The notes under the pieces are model-generated. The model was not told the origin of the DNA. It ran no database searches and worked only from the letters and a program-made list of their open reading frames with translations. Below, in pieces: positions 47,391-60,200 of a stretch of 64,000 bases of DNA (its first letter is position 1; each line of letters begins with the position of its first letter). The translations under genes and the position numbers were made by a program. Source of the DNA: Ailanthus altissimus (Eukaryota; Streptophyta; Magnoliopsida; Sapindales; Simaroubaceae); the NCBI GenBank assembly GCA_946807835.1, contig OX327693.1, positions 3,923,501 to 3,987,500 of the forward strand, in the 5' to 3' direction.

Positions 47391-50300
47391 CTGTGAAAAG
47401 AAATATATGAGACATATACATATATATATATATATATATATTTAAGCAAACCTCGCAAAAGCAAGGAAATTTTATTAAAAAAAAGAGAAATTACAGCAAA
47501 GGGGAAGGGAATGTCACAGCGAAATCGAGAATAATATAAATATTGAAAGAAAAACATTGCAATTTAATCAAGAAGAAAAACGTGAACCCATAGTTTGATT
47601 GATCTCACACACGCATGTTTATCAAAACGCGTGGCAGTCTTTTAATTTTTCATAGGGCTCACTGAATTTTTCTTTGAGTATTTGAAATACAAATTTGTAT
47701 CTTTAATGATATTTCTCCGATCAGTGACTACTATTTAATAAGTCACTTTTTATTTTCTATTAATATGATAATTATACAATACTAATCAACAATTAACATA
47801 TTAAATGCACATCTTTTGAAATACTCCTTTTCTTTTAACTTAAGATTTTGATTTAAATTTTAATCATTCATTCCACTCAATCCAATTGTATAAAAACCTA
47901 CTAAGTTGGAGTACTATATGTGTAGAGATTAACACGTAGCGGAATACATAGAGAATACAAGCAATGAAGTAGTTTAAAACAATCCAAGTAAGAACAACAA
48001 GCTAAATTGTAGAGCTAAGTATTGACAATAGAGAAAAGTAGAAATATACCATACCAAGACACAAAATACGTGATTCAGCAAATTGCTTACGTCCACGGTG
48101 GATCAAGGATCCAAGTCTCTCTTATTCTTTGTTTGATTACAAGAGAATTAATCTTACAAGATCAAGAAATGATACAAATGAATTTTGGAGCTCTAGGGTT
48201 TTTGTAAAGAGTTTTGAAAGTGTTTCTCATCTCTCATAACCCTAGGCATAATGGAGTATTTATATGAAGTCTAAAATACTCAAAAAAAAAAAAGAGAAAG
48301 GAAAAGCCTAAATTGGAAATTTTCAGATTGTGAACAGTGAACAGTACAGTGCCGTGGCATTGAGCAGTGAACAGTGCAGCGCCGCGGCATTGACATACTG
48401 AAACCAATGCTTCCGCCAACGCTTTCAATGCCGCGGCGCTCACACCTGGGAATTTTTTCCTGTTTTCTTCTACAATTTTTCAACTGTTCCATTAGAATTC
48501 CACCTCTTCCACACATACTTTTGGCTCCAAAATAATTCTGACATGTTCCCGAATTTGTTCCAAACATTACCAACATCATAAACATGATTTTGGATCACAA
48601 ATTCCACAATATGTTACCTATGGTCATATCTAAACTATTGGATTAGATAAAATCTTATCTTAATCTTCAAGGTAGAAAGTACAAATCTTATTTGAAATTT
48701 CTAATAACGTGTAATTAGAGATCTTACCATTCCTGCGCCAACCAAATATTGAATAGTCTTCCCAATTTGTCTCACATCCACTCTTCCAGAAAGATAGAGA
48801 TACTTATTGAGTAAGTCGCCATGTCTATTCTCTTCAGCACTCCATCCCTTATTCCAAATTTCCCAAGCTGTGCTATCTGTGCCTGGTTCATCATCCTGGG
48901 ACCATTTAATGGAACTAAGTATCGAATGATACGTAGGAAGTGCCTCTTCGGTGATCATATTTCCAGCCAAATTAACAAAAAAGTCGTCTGGAATTTCCTT
49001 TGTTCTTTCCCTCAGTTCATTCACTTGATCGAGGAATCCATCTGAGCCAGGATCTGGCAAAAAGTCTTGAGGTTGCCAAGATTTTTCAACTGGTTTTAGT
49101 ATAGGCAGTATGTTCTCTCCAACCCAATTCTCCATTGATTTGAATGTTTCATTTTTTTCCGGTGACGCTTCAACCTTGCAAGCTTTGGGAAAAGACAACT
49201 TCCTTGTATTTTTAGAATTCCTGACTTGGAAATTAAGTAATTAATTGCTGTTGGTTGTTGTAATTACTACTCTGATTGAAAATACTTATGTAGTTGTAAT
49301 TATAAAATATTTTTTTAAAAAAAAACTAAAGTAATCATAATATAAAAAAAATTAAACTATTTCAAAGACTAATTTTTGTTTTTCAGAAAAACTGCACAAA
49401 TTAAAATGAAGATTAAAAAAACTATTAGTGCTGGTCACCCACAGCTTGCATAGCCTATATAAACAAGTGGTAAATTGTTTTTTCCTATAAGAAAAATGCT
49501 TAAAGGCATAAAAGTTTTTTCCTATTAGGAGAATTTATTTATTTATAATATTAAATAATGAAATTTGAAGTAAACATCCAATGCTAGTAGGAAAAAGCTT
49601 TTGGATCGACAATTTAATTTACATATCATGACTTTAAAGATGGTTTAGGGGGACCAAAATAGGTATTTACAACATAATATTCATGTATGATAATATTGAA
49701 AAAAAAATAAAAATGTATATTAATTAAGAAATTTTGTCACAGTTTGCATGGTGGGCAGGATCCATCTTAGGCCTTAATATGACTCCGCTTAAAGTATAAA
49801 ATTCAAATTGAATAAACTATATTGAACTAATCTGTTTCAATTTGTATTGCTTCAGGGAAGACCATAATAAGGAAGGTTAGACTGGGCAAACCCAAAGAAA
49901 CTATATATATATATATATATAAATGGTAATTATCTGTAAGTTGTTGCATGGTTGTATTATACACTTGCCCACATGGAATTCCATTTCTTTATGTAAAAAA
50001 AGCGAAGAAACCCTAACCTCTCTTAGGCATGGAATTCTCTTTCTTTTATTTAAGTAAAGGAAGTCACGAAAATCCTAACCTCTCCCACTTTATTTTAATA
50101 TATATATATATATATTATTATTTAGCAAAAACTTGAAGATCACGATCCTTTACAACAAAATATTCAAGTTGAGACGGGACAGACCCCATTAAACACAATC
50201 TAAAAAATAAGAAAATGCAAACTTAGTTAATGCATGAATCACCCGATTTGTGTCTCAGGAGTAAAAAACACTTTGTAATCCAAAAAAAAAAGTTTTATTT

Positions 50301-52401
50301 TCACTAAAATAAAATTAAGAATACATCAAGAGAAAAATCATGAAAGGAAATAGGAAAAACTTCGAGATAATATTGATCAACTTCTATGAATTAAATGGTC
50401 ATTTATAATCAAGATATTGATGCATTAATTTTTCATAAATTTTTCTAAAATCAAATTTTGAAAATGTAAATAATATCACTTCTAAAGTATTCAGCTTATA
50501 CATTTAATAAAACTTATGTTGTATTACATCAAATTTAAATCAAACTCCTTTTCTTTTTAATGTGAATAGGACTTGAACCCTCAATCAGTTAAAACTAAGG
50601 GTCCGAGATTGATGTTTGGAGGTCAAAAGTGCTTTTTGTAAAGTTAAAAAACGTTAATATAGGTACTTGATAAATTTATGACTTCTGGACCCATGGTTTA
50701 GAGAAATTGATTGAAAAAATGTCCGGTTTAAAAAAAGAAACCCTTAAACACCCGGTTAGTGTTTACGGTTTGTTTTAACAGATTTTTCATTAAAAAGTAT
50801 GCTGTTGTTTTTCATTAAAAAGTATTTTGTTACTATTTTGCTGGAAATTATGCAATAAATGTTATCCCCATAGCCATAATTTTCCCTTTTATATTTTAAA
50901 TTTTTAAACATTTATTTTATATTTAAAAAATAAATAAATATTATTAAAATCTCTATCATCGACTGTTGTTTTTCTATGATTGCAGCAGTTGTGAAAATAA
51001 CAAAAAATAATACTATTGAATTTTATTTTTTTTAATCTACATAAAAGTTGAGTCATTTTTGTTAAAATAAATAGTCAAAAGACAATCAAAAATAATTGAA
51101 AGGGCAGCAGCCACCACCACCCTAATAACAAATGGTAGAGTGGTAATTTTCACCGTCACCACTATTGAATAGATAACAAATGGTGGAGTGGTAATTTTCA
51201 CCGTCACCACTATTGAATAAATCGACAAAGAGAATTTATCCACTTAACTAAATATATATTCAACCTTTTCTATTATATGTTTTTTAATATATAAAATAAC
51301 TAATTCTTCTTTATATATACACACTTTTAACCTAGTGGCTTTAACCTCGTGGCTAAGGATTTCATTTCATAAGAAGGATTCAATTCTTGTTGGGCTTTGG
51401 AAAGTGATAATATAATATTTGTGGGTGTTTGTTGATTCAAATAAGTAAAGTATCTTATAGTGAATAAAGAAGAGGTTTGGGGTTTGTTCTCCACTCACTC
51501 AAACACATTTTCAATAACACCAAACACAGGCTCTCTCATTAAAAACACTATCCCAAAAGTGTAAAAAAGCACAATGGTCATATATAGGAATGGAAAAAAA
51601 ACTCGGATTTAGAAAATTTCAGAATCCGGCCTGAAAAAATTCAAATTTTTTTAGATTCAGTTTTTTTAAAATTTTTTAGTTTTAAAAAAATTCTAAATTA
51701 ATTTCTAATCTTTGATATATATTAATCTAACAATTTTTTTTTACAAAATAAATGTTTTACAAAAATTTAATTTAACCTAAAAACTTTTTTAAAAAAAAAG
51801 TTGAAACAAGGATAAAAAAAATATATTTTAAACTATAAATACATATTATATGTATACGTGTCACTTATACAAATTAAACATATTAAATTATAAATATAAA
51901 TTATACAATACAAACTATAAATATCCCAAAATTTTAAAATTTACCAAAACAATAAAAAAAATTTGAAAAAAAATAAAAATAAAAAAATTGGGCTTAACTC
52001 GGATCTGGCCAGGCTTGAAAGAATCCGAGCTAAACCCGAGTTCCAAATCTGAGTTGAACAAAACCCAAATTTGAATCCGAATTTTGTCATCTCTAATCAT
52101 ACATATTAAGCATTATTTCTCAAAAAAAAAAAAAGCAAACAAATGTATATCAGAAGAAGAAATTTAAAAGAGCAACAGAAAGTGAGAGTAAAACCTTTGG
52201 AAATCCATGATAACTGAGCAGTCAATAATAAATATTCGACAGAGAAATAATTAAAGTGAAAATGAAAGATATTCAAATACAAATAAATTAAACTCACTTA
52301 GAATTAGAGGAGTTGAAAGGCATGGCAAGCTTTGGAAATCCATGAGTTGTTAACTGTGCAGGGAGAGCAACTACTGTAGGAAGAAACTGAGAGTTCAACA
52401 T
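46827..52401 (-). CDS. SAD: SAD-B: duplicated acyl-ACP desaturase with altered C-terminus
   Basis: Second copy of the desaturase gene. Exons 52401-52298, 49220-48728 and 47390-46827 join in frame to 386 aa. All six iron-ligand residues are kept ([27 protein letters not shown]). Channel residues largely match SAD-A, but castor P179 is Phe here ([12 protein letters not shown]) rather than Val. The conserved end after AKKAP is replaced by [15 protein letters not shown] and a stop, because the duplication breakpoint falls at 46876. Intron 2 holds a solo LTR (47921-48608) and intron 1 an hAT-like insert. The gene may be expressed, but the lost C-terminal strand and shortened leader make its function doubtful. 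Confidence 0.85.
47921..48608 (-). repeat. Solo LTR in SAD-B intron 2
   Basis: 688-bp insert absent from SAD-A, flanked by the exact 5-bp duplication ATATG (47916-47920 and 48609-48613). On the minus strand it runs TGTGGAATTT to CTCTACA. It has a GCGCC palindrome cluster at 48340-48445, a TATA box near 48254-48263, and the GTGGACGTAAGCAA...TTGC box near 48075-48100 shared with the copia LTR at 18287. No internal sequence remains. It has the same orientation as the host gene, so it could add a promoter or poly(A) site. Confidence 0.9.
48728..49220 (-). CDS. SAD: SAD-B exon 2
   Basis: 493 nt, same length and splice sites as SAD-A exon 2, with di-iron motifs intact. Confidence 0.92.
49221..52297 (-). 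other. SAD-B intron 1
   Basis: 3.1-kb AT-rich intron collinear with that of SAD-A except for an hAT-like insert (51585-52095) and loss of the 34738-type relic. It includes (TA)n runs near 49903 and 50098, and a 55-bp direct repeat at 51130-51230 (GGTGGAGTGGTAATTTTCAC). Confidence 0.7.
51585..52095. mobile_element. Non-autonomous hAT-like insertion
   Basis: 511 bp present in SAD-B intron 1 but not SAD-A. Imperfect terminal inverted repeats are TAGGAATGGAAAA and TAGAGATGACAAAA. The 8-bp flanks GTCATATA and ATCATACA match at six of eight positions. The interior is A/T-rich with no transposase. Ends of this kind are common in plant hAT-type miniature elements. Confidence 0.6.
52298..52401 (-). 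CDS. SAD: SAD-B exon 1 (transit peptide)
   Basis: 34 codons plus two bases from the ATG at 52401 to donor AA|GTGAGT. One codon shorter than SAD-A exon 1 and otherwise closely similar ([19 protein letters not shown]). Confidence 0.85.
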
Positions 52402-52432
52402 TATAAATTTGCCTTTCTACTAATTTGAGTGT

Positions 52433-52442
52433 CTATATATAG
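52433..52442 (-). promoter_or_regulatory. TATA box of SAD-B
   Basis: TATA-rich CTATATATAG on the minus strand, the counterpart of 37041-37050, but only 32 bases from the ATG because about 33 bases of leader were lost. Confidence 0.55.
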
Positions 52443-53479
52443 CCATCCGATGATGTACCATATACATGTGTGTAAAGAATACATGTGGCATTATTAATTT
52501 CCTATCTTTCTCTTCTTTTTTCCTCTCTTGCCTCTTATTAATTTCAGCCCTTACATATACCGATGTATCATAAGGAAGTATCATGTCTATTCTCTCATGA
52601 CAAATTTATTGTTTAGTTGGTACAACTAGTAAAATCTTTTATTTTTATTTTTTAACTTTTTTATTTCATCAAATTTTAATTTAAATAAATAGGAAGATTT
52701 TAGTCTAATTACACATATATATATATATAATTTTTTTACACATGTCATAATGTAAAATTAAACAATTATATATAAACTGTATTAATGAAAAAAATAGAAA
52801 TTTTTTATTTTTTTAATATTACATCAAAGATCTACTAATACAATAATTAAATAATTATCAAAATAATACATCACTTTCATATTTAAACCCACCTCAAAAC
52901 AAGCTATTGGTATTATAATAATAGCACAATGCATCACTTTTATACTTAAACATACTTGAAAACAATTTTAACAATATAAGAGAATAATTATGCTATTCTT
53001 TCACTCGCCAAAACTTAAACCATCGACTTCAAATCAAAGAGATGCATACAAAGTGAGTTCTTACAACTATGATAAGTGTTCAAGTAAAAAAAAAACTGAA
53101 ATGTAGCTTTTACAAAAAAAAAACTAACAAATTAGGATAAATTTAAATATTTCGAATTTAACGGAAAAAAAAAAGTACAGACGGTGCGGCCCAAGAAACA
53201 AGATGTTATTGTTATTCTTTTTTCTACTGCAACTCTACAGCTCTATAATATCTGTAAAAACAAAAGTAAACCCAAATTTAATGATAGCATTATCATCTAG
53301 GGAAGCACTCAATTAGGCCAGTTTAATAAAAAAATTTAAAAAATAAAAATTCAAATCCAATTAAACATTAAAAACATAAATTTAAATTTTAAGTTATCCT
53401 ATTGAGCAGGTTAGTTGAGCATCTCTGGCCTCATTTCTTTCACTTGGGTTCAATTCTCCCTTCTCTCATTGTGATGCGT

Positions 53480-54065
53480 GTGTATATATATATTTGTCAA
53501 AAAAAAGTTATCCCAATTAAAAGTAAAATTTATATTTGTGAAAATTATCAAATAATCGGAGATGAAAAAGAAGACCCGTAATTTTGTGAACAATGTGAAG
53601 TATATATATATATATTTGTCAAAAAAAGTTACCCCAATTAAAAGTAGAATTTATACTTGTAAAAATTATCGAATAATCGGAGATGAAAAAGAAGACCCGC
53701 AATTTTGTGAACAATGTGGAGTTGAATTTGTTGATTCTCGGATACGAAGATATCAAATGGGATACATAAAACTGGGATGCCTGGTAACCCACGTGTGGTA
53801 TTTGAAACGTCTTCCTAATTATATCGCAAATCTTTTAGATAAACCTCTTAAAGAATTAGAAGGCTTAGTATATTGTGATGTGTGATTTGATCGAAATTTT
53901 GATTTTACAAATTATAAACATGAACCTGTCATCCCAATCAAGCGAATTGGGATGCCCTGAATCTGACATGTCTCTTGGGAGGAGTCACATGAAGCTCAAA
54001 AGGATGGGTGTATTCAATACTCCCTCAATAAAAATTAGATTGATCATTTTATATAATTGCTATGC
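53480..54065 (+). pseudogene. rpoC1: Nuclear plastid DNA insert from rpoC1
   Basis: Fragment of the plastid RNA polymerase beta' gene. From 53658, [19 protein letters not shown] leads into [19 protein letters not shown] and [16 protein letters not shown], the end of rpoC1 exon 1. At 53880 the sequence changes to GTGTGATTTGATC, the GTGYG start of the rpoC1 group II intron, and continues in plastid-like intron sequence (CTTGGGAGGAGTCACATGAAGC) to about 54050. The first ~115 bp are tandemly duplicated (53488-53599 and 53609-53722). Both ends of the gene are missing, so this is a transferred fragment and not a working gene. Confidence 0.9.
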
Positions 54066-54469
54066 TTAATGTGTGACTCGTTGGTTTTTGTTAAGGCTAG
54101 GATTAAAAAAAAAAAGGGACGACCTATAGTATGAACTAATAACTATAGCACTAATAACCAACTCATTGCTTCGCATTATCTGGATCAAAAGAACCAGTCA
54201 AGATATACCATACTGATCATATTATTGTAGCAACTAAAATCTTTTTTTTTTTAATTGCATAAATATAAAAAAAATCAATCGGATTATGAGTTAGAAAGTT
54301 ATAAGTTATGAAACGAAATAAAAAAGTATGCGCATAAATGAAAGGATGAGAGAAAGAAAGAAAGAAAATATCAATGATATAGGATTTCACGATGTAAGGT
54401 TTATGAGTCATCTTCTGAAAAACAGTGTAATAAAGCATCAATAATGATTTATCCATAATTAAATAAATC
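54066..54469. other. AT-rich intergenic sequence
   Basis: No gene recognised. Confidence 0.5.
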
Positions 54470-55491
54470 TGTTGAGGGATATCAAGCCGTGCACTTCAAT
54501 TTGACACCCCTATGACATCAACTAAGCCACAACCTTAATACCCTTTGCGCAGCGGAAAATCATAACTCACACTATAAGCAAGAACACATAAGATTAACAC
54601 ACCAATAAAGATAAAGAAAACAAACCAATCACAAGACACAAGATATAGGTGGTTCGGCCCAAATTGCCTACGTCCACGGAGGATCCATGATCCAGCTTCT
54701 TCCCATTGAAATAGATCACAAAGTATCTTCTTACATCATCAATGATCCCACAAGACCCCTTAGTATCTCCCATAGAGACCTCTAAGCATTTACCCTTGAT
54801 CATTATGACTCCCTAAGACCTCTTCGCATCTCCTTATAAGAGATTTTTACAAGAAACACAAGAATAGCCCGAGCATCTAAGCCTAAAGGATCTATGGTGT
54901 TTCTCTTTTATTCACTCAAAGAACCCAAAAAAGAAAACACCCCCCAAGGTTACACCCTAGTGCACCATGCATTTAATGCCTACCTAGCTCCTCTATTCTC
55001 TCTTATGGTTACATCTTAAAATCTTAGATGCTTAACCTTAAACAATGGTTTACAAGTGTTTATATATGGTATATTTCGTTCCTACAAACCCTATTCCTTG
55101 TTGGAGTAAGAGTCCACTTGTTTTGGAAGTTCAAAACTTCCCAAAACTTGAAATTCCGAGCTAAAACGGACTTCTCCACACGTTCTGGCGCTGCGGCGCT
55201 CGTCCCTGGGCGCCGCAGCGCTGGCCCTTCTTGCGTCCAGCGCTACGGCGCTGGTCTTCTGTTTTGAGCGCTGCGGCGTTCAGCCCTGGGTGCCGTGGCG
55301 GTGGAAGCTTCCCGCGATTCCTTCTTTTTCTTTGCGTCTTTGAGTCCCGTTTCACTTCCCCCTTCGTGTCCCACACGTCTTAGACTTCTCCATACGTGTC
55401 CCACACATTCTAGATTTCTTGTAACTCTCCACTTTGGTATTCATCTCAATTCCTGTCTAACAAAGATTGTTGAATCACCAATTTTTCAACA
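54470..55491 (-). repeat. Solo LTR, copia-type
   Basis: 1022-bp LTR with inverted ends TGTTGA...TCAACA. Flanks AAATC and GAATC fit a 5-bp target duplication with one change. On the minus strand it has a GC-rich GCGCC palindrome cluster (55180-55310), then a TATA box (ATATATAAAC, about 55060-55069), then the GTGGACGTAGGCAA box near 54665-54690. No internal sequence adjoins it. Confidence 0.8.
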
Positions 55492-56180
55492 GAATCTACT
55501 CATAAAACAAAAAAATCAAGAGCCTCGAATCAATAAAAATTGAGAAAATTAACTTTAAAAAAATTTTCATTGAGCAAAAATTAAAAACTAGACATGGGAA
55601 TTCAACTATAAATATCAAAGGGAAAAGAAGGGATTTTGAAAATGGGATCAAGGAAAAAGCAAAAAGTAAAAATCATTCAAACCACTGTTAGATCAGTTGA
55701 TAGGGATATTTAATTAATTATTATGAGCATTTCTTTCGAGAGTTGCTGAAAAGGGGGGATATTAAATAGGCTAAGGACGACAAACCTAATAATAATGAAG
55801 AAAATGAACCATACAATTACAATCCAGCCTGTGTATGTCAAATAGCCTCAACAACTACAATTTCAATAACAATAATACAGCAACAGCTACTCTAAAGAGA
55901 GACAGTGACTGCACACCCAACTACAATTACAATAATAATTCTCGGGCTGTGTTTGCAGTTTTGTGAGTGTATGTATGTTTTGTGTTCCTTAATGATATTG
56001 AAACAAATCTATATTATTAGCATACCATTAGCTGCAAGCAGCAGCTTCTGTTGTTGGCTAAAACTAACAAAAGCAAAACATAAAACCATAGATAAACAAT
56101 TTAAGTGTCATGTTTGTTGGATAAAAAAAAATTATTTAATAAAAAAATTACCATAACTAAGATCTCATATTAAATTATTA
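55492..56180. other. AT-rich intergenic sequence
   Basis: No gene recognised. The 83-aa frame at 55905 shows no family features. Confidence 0.45.
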
Positions 56181-56558
56181 AGAAAAATAAAATTAAAAGT
56201 ATTATTGAATCTATAGAAACACATAAAAATTAAAATTAATATTTTTCACGTCAAAATCTTTTTTTTATGAAAGAAAAACTACGGTCATTCACTAATGGGA
56301 TGTAAATGAATAATATGTTAAAGTTTAAATTAAAGACCTCAACTTATTATTTATAGTATTTTATTTTATTTTGATCCATCATAAAAATAAAATAACATAA
56401 TTGAGTCTGTACAAATTAAAACTCATGCTATACGTGATGCCCTAAAAGTTCAATAATTAAAAACTTTATTTGATTACTTTTAATGGGCAACAAAATAGAT
56501 AGCTACTAATGTACAATTAATTGATATATGTAGGCTCACTTTAATATAAAACCCAACA
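56181..56558 (-). repeat. Start of 3' LTR of the decayed copia element at 57-61 kb
   Basis: On the minus strand TGTTGGGTTTTATATT follows the polypurine tract AAGTGGGAGAT. That junction sits at 56558. The far end of the LTR (left boundary) is not identifiable because no matching 5' LTR is seen in the window. Confidence 0.55.
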
Positions 56559-57060
56559 ATCTCCCACTTAGGCTACATATGTCACTTTACAATTGTACAT
56601 TATCAAATAACTTTATGAGCTCAATATTTACTATCTTAATAAAAAAATATCTCTAAATAATCTGGTTCATCAATTATACTAATATAGGATCAAAGTGATC
56701 TTCGTTATCTTTCTTGTAACTAGACCCATCAATTGTCACATATATCAATATAATCAATGACATAGATCAAGCATGCATGTGTAGCATAAAAATTAATTGA
56801 TATATGTAAGCCTACTTTAATATAAAACCCAACAATCTCTCATTTGGGCCACATATGTCACTTTACAATTATACATTAAATAACTTTATGAGATCAATAT
56901 TTGCTATCTTAATAAAAGATATCTCTACACAAACTAGTCCATCAATTATACTAATATAGGATCAAAGCGATCTTCGTTATCTTTCTTGTAACTAGACCTA
57001 TCAATGGTTACACACATCAATATAATCAATGACATAGATCAAGCATGCATGTGTAGCATG
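56519..57060. repeat. Tandem duplication of the polypurine tract/LTR junction
   Basis: Two ~270-bp direct copies (about 56519-56790 and 56791-57060) share CAATGACATAGATCAAGCATGCATGTG and TATAAAACCCAACAATCTC. Each carries the end of the internal region and the start of the LTR. Confidence 0.8.
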
Positions 57061-57239
57061 AAAATTTCATGCAATGTGATCCTTTAACATGCTTATTTCT
57101 AACTAGTCCTACTTTATAACTCAAAAAAGTTTAATAATATACTTTCAAAACTTTTATGCAAAACTGTAAGTGAAATAATATAACTTTATTTCAGAGTTTT
57201 CAATAAATAAATAAAAAGTAATATTTTAGTCTGATCAAA

Positions 57240-60200
57240 AAACACATGAAACACCTTAGGTGGTACACCCTTAGCAAGCAGATCTGCAATCAGTAAGTTT
57301 GTACTGATATGTTCAATTAACACTTGAAGACTTTAAACTCTCTCTTTAACAAGAAACTTGATGTCAATATGCTTCAATTTTGACGAGCTTCTATTATTCT
57401 TAGAATATAACTCAACGGCTTTATTATCACAAATTATTTTCAATGGTCTCTCAATGCCATCGACAATTTGCAGCCAGTGATAAAATTTTGCAGTCATAGC
57501 AAGCTATAAATTCTAGTTCCATGGTGGATGAAGCTACGAGTGACTACTTGATACTCTTTCATGACACAACTCCTCTTGCCAACATAAAGACATAACCAGA
57601 AGTGGATCTTCTGCTATCGAGGCAACCAAAAAAATCAGAGTCTGAATACCTAATGATCTATAAATCATCTAATCTCTGATATGTGAGCATGTAATCTTTT
57701 GTTCTCTGTAGATACTGCATAACCTTTTTAACGGCTCTCCAATGATCCATTCTTGGGTACTTAGATATTTGCCAAGCATTCTAACTACATAAGCAATATC
57801 CGGACGCGTACAAACTTGAGCATACATAAGACTCCCTACTACCGATGCATAAGGGATGTTTTTCATTTCTTTCTTCTCAATCTCATTTCTTGGGGATTGA
57901 AGTAGACTAAATTTATCACCTTTAGTAATGGGTGTGTCAACTGATACATAATTCTTCATGTTAAATCTACCAAGCACCTTATCAATATATGCCTTTTATG
58001 ATAAGCCAAGTATACCACGAGAATAATCTCGGTAAATCTATATGCCCAACACAAAAGAGGCATCCCTAAAATCTTTTATTTCAAATTTATTTGAAAGAAA
58101 TCTCTTGGTTTCATGCAATAATTCATATCGTTGCTTGCTAGTAGAATGTCATCAACATATAAGACAAGAAAAATATATTTGCTCCTACTGATCTTGTGAT
58201 AAATATATTGATCTATAGTGTTTTCCTTAAAACCAAATAAGATAATCATTTGATCAAATTTCTTATACCATTGACGGAATGCTTACTTTATACCATAAAT
58301 AGACTTCTTTAATTTGCACACAAAATGTTTTGAATCTTTGAATTTAAAGTTCTCTAATTGCAACATATATATGATTTCTTTAATATTGCCATTGGGAAAT
58401 GCAATTTTTACGTCCATCTGATGTAGCTCTAAATCATAATAAGCTACAAGTGTCATAATAATCAATGCTTTCCTTTTGAGTGAAACCTTTTACGACTAGA
58501 CATGCCTTATATCTTTCGACATTTCCTTTCGAATCTCGTTTGGTTTTGAAAATCCATTTACAACCAATTGGTTTTGTTTTTTTAGGCAATTTGACAAGAT
58601 CCCAAACGTCATTGTCTTGCATTGATTTCATCTCATCTTTTATGGCATCTATCAATTTCTAAGAGTTCACTCTTTGTTTGACTTGACTGAAAGTTATTGG
58701 ATTATCTTCCAGTCCTATATCAAACTTATATTCTTAGAGATACATGATATAATCATTTGAAATCACTGATCTCCGCTCCCTGGTGGATCTCCTTAATGGC
58801 ACTTCCAATTAAGGTTATTGTTATTGCTCTCCTACATGAATAGAAGCAAGTTCTTCAATATTAGTAGGAGGTATCTCAAGAACGTTTTGATTATCTGTAT
58901 TTGCATCCTACATAATGATAGGTGTAATTATATGGTCATTATTAATTACAATATTATGAATAGTTACATATTCCTCTTCAAAGACAATGTTCCTGAGTTC
59001 AACACCTCCACTATATTCAACATCCTCAATGAATTTAGCATTTTCTGTCTCGAAAAAGGATTTACTTTAGGGATTATAAAACTTAAAACCTCTCGATCTC
59101 TCCAAGTATCCAACAAAGTAGCAACTTATTGTTCTTGAGTCCAACTTCCTTTCATTATGCCTATATGGCCTAGCCTCAACTAGATAACCCCAGACATGAA
59201 AATGCCTAATACTATGCTTCTTTCCAATCCATAGCTTATATGGGGTTTTAACTACTACTTTACTTAGAATTCGATTAAGGATATATACTACAGTCTTTAA
59301 GGCTTCACCCTAAAGAGATTCTGGTAAATAAGAATAATTTATCATACTTCTAACTATATCTTTTAGGGTTCGATTTTGTCTCTTAGCTACACCATTTTAA
59401 TTTAGAGTCCCCGACATGGTGTATTGAGGAACGATGCCACATTCTTGCAAATATCTTGCAAAAGGGCCTGGACATTGTTCACCTAATCCATCATATCCAC
59501 TATAGAATTCACCACCACAGTCAGATTTAATAGCTTTAATTTTCTTACCAAGCTGATATTCTACTTTAGCATTATGGGCCTTAAAAATGTCCAATGATTG
59601 AGACTTTTCATGAATAAAGTATAGATACCCATAACGAGAACAATCGTCTATGAAAGTAATGACAGATTGTTGACCATTCTAAAAAATCATAGGGAATGGA
59701 CCAAAAATATCAGTATGGATTAATTCCAAGACATTTGAATTCCTGTTGGCACCAACTTTTTTAACATTTGTTTATTTTCCCTTAATACATTCAATACATA
59801 TTTCAAAATCTAAAAAATCAAAGGAATTCAGAATTCATTCTGATACAAGCCTTTAAATTCTTTGTTTAAAAATGTGTCTTAAACGCTTATGCCATAACAT
59901 ATAAGAATTCTCATTAATTAATTTGTGCTTTATACCATAATTACTTGCATGCAAGGTTTCATTAACTTGTGAGGCATAAAAATTCAATTGATATAAATTA
60001 TCAAATAAAGAACCGGTACTAATAATATTTAAATTCTAAAAAAGACTAAACTTTCTATCTCCAAAAGAACAAGAGTAACCAAATTTGTCCAAACAAGAAA
60101 TAGAAACTAAATTTCGTCTAAATGATGGTACATAAAATGTCTCATGCAAATTCAAATAATAACTTGATTCTAATTGTAATCTAAATAATTCAATTGCCTC

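Larger units (their letters stand above)
46876..53165. repeat. Segmental duplication, copy B
   Basis: Collinear with 31713-37660. Private insertions in this copy are the solo LTR at 47921 and the hAT-like insert at 51585. Similarity is high in exons and lower in introns and flank. Confidence 0.85.

Noticed and set aside
53562..53885. 107-aa frame as a working polymerase gene
   Set aside because: Only part of rpoC1 exon 1 plus intron is present, with a duplicated and altered 5' end.
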